NCBI GenBank assembly: GCA_027563935.2
Contig: CM050447.1
Span: 15,651,501 to 15,715,500, forward strand
Reading direction: 5' to 3'
Length of the DNA stretch: 64,000 nucleotides
From: Costus lasius
Taxonomy: Eukaryota; Streptophyta; Magnoliopsida; Zingiberales; Costaceae
A program made the translations under genes and the position numbers. Positions 59,179 to 64,000 of the stretch are shown piece by piece (within the stretch, counting starts at the first letter, position 1; the number at the start of each line of letters is the position of its first letter). The notes under the pieces were generated by a model, which saw nothing but the letters and a program-made list of their open reading frames with translations, did not search any database and was not told the DNA's origin.

Positions 59179-61782
59179 GGGGAACCTTGTGAAAGAATCA
59201 AGGGACTAATGATCAGGGATTTGAAGGAAGAAGAAGAAGAATGGATTTAAAGGTGATGACTTGGTCGTCTGACTTGTTCTACAGCTTCCAAAGTTGAATC
59301 TTCTTGGAGTAGACCAGTGGGAATCCTATTTATCTTTTTTTTTGGGCATGGACATCCCAACTGCATTAGGCAATTGTAACCATTTGCACAACATGGTTGA
59401 CTTTTGAAATGAGGGAGCGATGAGAAGTCAAGAGTCAGATATGAAAGGCTCAGCAAGATTAATAATGATTGAATATATGAAATCTAATGTTCAGATTTTG
59501 GAGATTATGCAGTTGAACTAGGTCAATTACCCCCTTCTGAAAGTGAGAATTTGTGTTTGTGCTATCTAGTTATATTATTCCATTTTTCATATCAATATTA
59601 CATGGTAATTAAACCAGCTAATTTTGTTATGTATACAAATTAGTAGTGCAAAAGTAGAGTAAATTTCTTTAGATGTCAATTCGAGTTACAAACAAAATAT
59701 TATTTAATCTACTCTGAAAGTATTGTACTCTGTGAATTAGTGATCTTGTCAATTACATTTAATCTTATTTCCATTGCATCACTTTTGACTTTATTTTTTT
59801 TAAAAAAAACAACCTAGGAGATCTTGATAATTCATACATAAGCGTTGAGCAAAGTTCAAGTAAAAAAAAAATATAGGAAAGAAGATAAACCTGAATAATT
59901 GTTATGGTGTGTTAGAGTTGTAGTTATTTAAGATTGCATATGAACTGATTAAATTATTATTATTATTATTATTATTGTCATTATTACGGTCGCCATTGTC
60001 ATTAAATTAATTGAACAACAAGAAACTTCTAATGTGGAAAAATATAATAACCCGGGCAAGGACATCAATTGTGTCGCAGACTAGTTTACTTCATCAAAGA
60101 GGAAGAACAAGAACACAGACTTTTACCTACAATATTTAAATCTAATCTGACCTAATTTGATATGGTCTGATTTTGATAAAAGAAAAACATCTAATGTAAT
60201 CGGGTTTTGGCTTAAGTTTGGATAAAATCCGAAGAACAGTGCAAGAACAGATGATACAATGTTCAGAACAAGCCATCTTAAATTTTGTTTTACTCAACAC
60301 ACTGTTCCTGTTAACCCAGCCGTCATTTTCTTTAATATTGTACAGATGATTGTCTCTTTAAAATAAGAATTCCTTCGCTGGCAATTCGCATTCATCATTT
60401 CTGAAGAAAAAAAAAGCCGTGAAAACTATCCACAAGTTGTAGTATCATTCTTCAATGCTACAAATCACATGATTTAATAAGTATAACAATCAATATCTAT
60501 GATTTTGAGCACATTCTGAGCACCCTGCAATCAATTCGTCATGGTAAAGTAGCATGCATTTGTCAACACATCAGAGTGAAAAACGCCTCCTGCAATCTAG
60601 CAAACAAAGGCATTCTGTAGGAAAAGAAGGAAATTATACCAGGAAAAGGAGTTCAGGAACATTCAGCATGTTCTGATTTCTCAAAGAGTAGCCTTCAAAA
60701 CCTAGCAGGATAGATCAGAGAAAATTCAGCAACAAATTGATAACAGAGAGTTTTGTAATTCTAATTACAATCAAAACCTGGAGACACCGTGCAAATCACT
60801 CATTAGAGACCTTATTACACAAATATAAATTACTTTCAGAGAATTGGAGATCTTATTGCACAAATATGAATTAGGTACAGAGATTCCGACTGTGCAGAAG
60901 TCACTGTCATTGTACCTCGAAATGCACAACAAATTAATGTATTAGTCTCACTAAAAAAGTATGATCAGTCGCTCCCGCAAGGAAGTTTAGTATTAAGCAA
61001 TGGACCTAATTGTCAAAGCAATTCTAAAAAGGAAAGGAACTACATTTCTTAATTAACTATGTACATGATTTGCAAAGTTGCAGATAAAATGCACAATCAG
61101 ATGTTTCAACTTCTCTGAAGAGAGATTCAGATATAATAATAAAAATGAGGAAGAAAAGTCAAGGATTGTAACTAGCAAGATAATAAATTAGTTCTTACTT
61201 AATCTCAGTATGATTTAGCTATTTAGACAAGCAAAATATAAAGCGCACAACAAATTCAGAACCTGTGCAAGGTGCTTCCACAAGATTGCAATCAAACAGG
61301 AGACTGAGTTTAGGATGATTTGATCGTTCCTTTTTTAATCAAAATATCAGACTTTATTCGAGTCTTAACCAGTAACATCATAGAGAAGTAGTTTAATCAA
61401 TTCGTGTGGCTAGTTATTAGTCCATGCTCTTTGCCGCATGTGCAGCCTAAGCAAAAACAGCCAACCAGTTGGCTACTCCATTACATTTCCTGCTCACCGC
61501 ACGGAGCTCAAATCTTTTACCAGTCACAAGAACTATGTTTCATCCAGCAGCGATCTGATCTCTAGAAATGGGTATTGACTCCACACTGTCGGATTCTATG
61601 AGGAATCTATTGCTCATTGCCGACTTGATTGCGAATATTTCTGAGTATAGAGTTAAGGAACTTTGATGATAAGCCACTACGGCCAGCAAAGCCTCTCCCT
61701 TGCAAGGAGCACAAACCCTAGAAAGAGGAACTGAAATAATATCCTCTGGTCAAAATTAACAACCTGGGCGAAAGTCCGCCGG
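59179..61782. other. Intergenic between two minus-strand genes
   Basis: Upstream region of the membrane-protein gene and 3' flank of the RING gene. A weak TATA-like GATAAATA (minus strand) lies at about 59327-59334. An ATT trinucleotide run is at 59952-59976. No other gene is visible. Confidence 0.5.
59952..59976. repeat. ATT trinucleotide microsatellite
   Basis: About eight ATT units in intergenic DNA. Confidence 0.9.
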
Positions 61783-62298
61783 CTACGGCGCCTTGCCAGT
61801 GACGCACGCACGGCAGATCGGGCAACCAGACGACGTCACCAGCCACTGATCGATGCAGGATAGGTGGAACACATGCCCGCACGAAGGGAGGGCTCGGCAC
61901 CGCTCCCCCTTCCTGAAGGACTCCAGGCACACCACGCATTCCAGCGACGGCTGGTTCTCGGATGGGGGCACGCCGGAGCACTCGAACAAAGGGAGTTCCT
62001 TCAGCTGGGCGACAGAGAGGCCTTCGGTGGCGTCCGATCGGCGTGACCTATTGCAGCCGAATAGGCGAAGGACGCAGTCGAGCAGGCAGAGGTGTAAGAG
62101 GACGATGGCGGAGACGCCGATAAAGAGGAAGAAGAAGGCGATGGCGATCGCCGCGATGAAGCCCTGGAGGAGTAAGGCGAACGCCCAGACGATGCCCTTG
62201 GACTTCGCCACCGCCGCCGCAGCCACCGAACTGGACGATTCCTGCGGGCTCGTCTCGGCGTCCGCGAGGAGCGAATGGCTGTCGTCGTTCAGGAACAT
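61783..62298 (-). CDS. ATL-like RING-H2 finger protein (probable E3 ubiquitin ligase)
   Basis: An intronless gene of 171 residues from the ATG at 62298. The frame is open 20 codons further, but without an ATG. A polar N-terminus is followed by a long hydrophobic segment (about 37-72), then GLSVAQLKELPLFEC (about 93-107), which resembles the GLD box of ATL proteins. The RING-H2 zinc ligands are C121, C124, C140, H142, H145, C148, C159 and C162, with the expected proline after C159 and the DQW tryptophan between ligands. This order (membrane anchor, GLD-like box, RING-H2) is that of the ATL family, whose members ubiquitinate membrane-associated targets and often respond to elicitors. The target is unknown. 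The gene is GC-rich compared with its flanks, as is usual for intronless monocot genes. Confidence 0.9.
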   Translation of the reverse strand: MFLNDDSHSLLADAETSPQESSSSVAAAAVAKSKGIVWAFALLLQGFIAAIAIAFFFLFIGVSAIVLLHLCLLDCVLRLFGCNRSRRSDATEGLSVAQLKELPLFECSGVPPSENQPSLECVVCLESFRKGERCRALPSCGHVFHLSCIDQWLVTSSGCPICRACVTGKAP

Positions 62299-64000
62299 CA
62301 GACTAGGCGAACGCTGCAGGCGAGGATCGGAAGGACAAAATTCTCGCCGGTGAACCAAATAATGAAAAACAAATTCTTCAAGTAAAATTGGGCCGTCGTA
62401 TATGACAGCTTCGGTCGATGAACGAAAGGCGATGGATCACTGCACGGCGGAGAGATTTGGCGTTCCGTTGACCGAGTCGAGCGCCAAATGGCTCTCCAAT
62501 TGACTAAAATTTTGAAGGACAATTGCAAGTTATAAGAGTAATCTGTAATTCATGAAGCAGAATAAGAAAAAAAAAAAATCCAAAAAGTCAATGAGTTGCC
62601 CTGTCTAACGAAGAATAGTAGTGCGTTGAATCGTGCTCGAATCTGTTGCCCTGTCTAACGAAGAATAGTAGTTCGTTGAAAATTATATATAGTATTGACT
62701 ATTGCGGCAAGTCAAACGTATGAAATCTTTATAAAATACAAAGTCAAACGAGATTCAGGAGGATTGGAGGAATTAAGCTCAATTAAAAAAATATACATTG
62801 CAAAAAATGAATTTGATTTGGGAGAATTTAGATTCGTAAGAATTTAGTTTGAGAATGGGAGTTTCATGTAGTAATTTGAGATTAACAATATTATGTAAAA
62901 TCATAAACTACAATAACACTGGGTGACGAATCTAGAGGAGCACAAGAATTGAGTAGATATTAGATACACTTGAAAACGTAGATAATTAAGTAACATCAAC
63001 TTATCAAGAAATCAAACTACAATCTCTTTAGAGGTAGGGCTCTCTCGAAATAAAAAATCTAGGTGGATAATATTTCAGAAAATATGATTCTCAGGAAGAT
63101 TGAGCCAAGGCCATAATTGATGAAAGAGATTCAGAGTTATATGTGCTTTTCATTGACAAATCAACTCAATTATAACATCAATCACCACTAGAAAATCTTT
63201 TGTTTTTGTTTGACCAGTACAAAATCTTTGAGATGGCTGAAAGATACTCATCTCTTGTTTGTTTCCAAGGAAAGCCATCCATGAACTCTGCAGCACCACA
63301 CAAATCTCAACTTGGTTTCGGACACTGAAACTTGCATCCGCTCCGTTGACGAAAGGCCGACAATTATGCTGCTCAGTGTTCCTTTTGGGGGTAAAAAGTC
63401 AACACTAGATTGCTGGACTGGTTGACAGTTTAAAAATAAGAATCTCATTCCATCAAGAGGAAGATGGTGAAGAAATTACAGTAGAAATAATCAATACAAT
63501 GTTTTATTACAATTCAGCAGGATTTTTTAATAAAAAAAAATTAGTGCCTTCCTCTTGCCAAATTAGGTCTATTTAGTATGAAGAAAAGAAGACCGCGGAG
63601 CACATGCCTGCTCAAAGTGCTGAGGCAATGCCGTCACGAGGAGAGAGAAAACGCTCATGGCTTTTGAGTAAACAAGGCACACCCCTCCATCCACCCCCCA
63701 CATTTTGCTGTCGGTGTCTCAATCATGCAGACATGCTTGCATTGTTGGTTGAAGCTCCTAGCAAACTTCCACTGGCAAAAAAAGAATAAAAAGCTTTGAT
63801 TTTTCCTACTCATTTGGATAATTTGATGTGTCTTTTTCATGCAAAAAGTGGTTTTTCCAGCTTAACTGGCTTCTGTTGAAGCTAATTTGATTTGATTTCA
63901 TCACCCACAACCATCAAAATCGCTGTTTTTTTATTCCCTTCTGCTATTTTTGCTCTTGTCTCTCTCAGCTCAGATGTGTCGCCTTGTCTTCTTGCTCTAT
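62299..64000. other. Right-hand end of the window, no gene supported
   Basis: RING gene promoter side, then AT-rich DNA. A 50-bp-period tandem duplication lies at 62595-62680. The last 100 bases become CT-rich (TTCTGCTATTTTTGCTCTTG, then TCTCTCTCAGC), which could be the leader of a gene starting just beyond the window; that cannot be decided here. Confidence 0.45.
62595..62680. repeat. Tandem duplication, period 50 bp
   Basis: GTTGCCCTGTCTAACGAAGA and the following 16 bases occur at 62595-62630 and again at 62645-62680 with one mismatch (GTGCG versus GTTCG). The near identity suggests a recent event. Confidence 0.9.

Noticed and set aside
63604..63840. Short open frames near the right edge
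   Set aside because: No conserved motif and no splice or promoter context that would support a gene.
1..64000. tRNA, rRNA, CRISPR, prokaryote-type operons or a novel defence-like system
   Set aside because: I saw no cloverleaf with conserved tRNA boxes, no regular spaced repeats and no clustered non-plant genes. The content is ordinary plant genes plus transposon relics.

Overview
This window is nuclear DNA of a flowering plant. Genes are split by spliceosomal introns, intergenic DNA is AT-rich, and transposon debris is common. Several genes have a GC-rich first exon followed by AT-rich later exons (the ubiquitin protease at 43662, the glutaredoxin at 22288), which fits a commelinid monocot. 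Degenerate GTACC-rich dispersed repeats recall those of banana-family genomes, but that assignment is a guess.

Layout. 360-20605 (+): the C-terminal half of a plasma-membrane-type autoinhibited Ca2+-ATPase (ACA8/ACA10 group), 15 exons. Its 13.4-kb intron holds a decayed hAT transposase that was later split by a Ty1-copia element (11221-16052). 22288-27911 (+): a CPYC glutaredoxin with a 4.8-kb first intron carrying a LINE relic. 29458-30231 (+): a compact HD-Zip class II transcription factor. 31535-32452 (+): a short plant calmodulin-binding-domain protein. 34780-35435 (+): a 91-residue conserved plant protein of unknown role. 38036-41558 (-): a plastid-type double ACT-domain protein (ACR11/ACR12 group), with a foldback MITE just upstream. 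43662-54013 (+): a MYND-finger ubiquitin-specific protease (UBP15 group), 11 exons. 58240-59178 (-): a six-pass membrane protein, with a truncated duplicate near 56776-57160. 61783-62298 (-): an ATL-like RING-H2 E3 ligase. The last 1.7 kb has no gene I can support.

The genes do not form one pathway. This is an ordinary plant gene neighbourhood, and no operon-like cluster, defence system, CRISPR array or structured RNA gene was found. Coordinates of multi-exon genes are whole CDS spans; exon positions are in the evidence. They come from reading splice sites and checking that phases join, without transcript data.

The points most worth a second look are the nested hAT/copia insertion (nearly identical LTRs around reading frames that are already broken), the MITE next to the ACT-domain gene, the partial duplicate of the membrane-protein gene, the compact HD-Zip and calmodulin-binding genes, and the unknown small protein.
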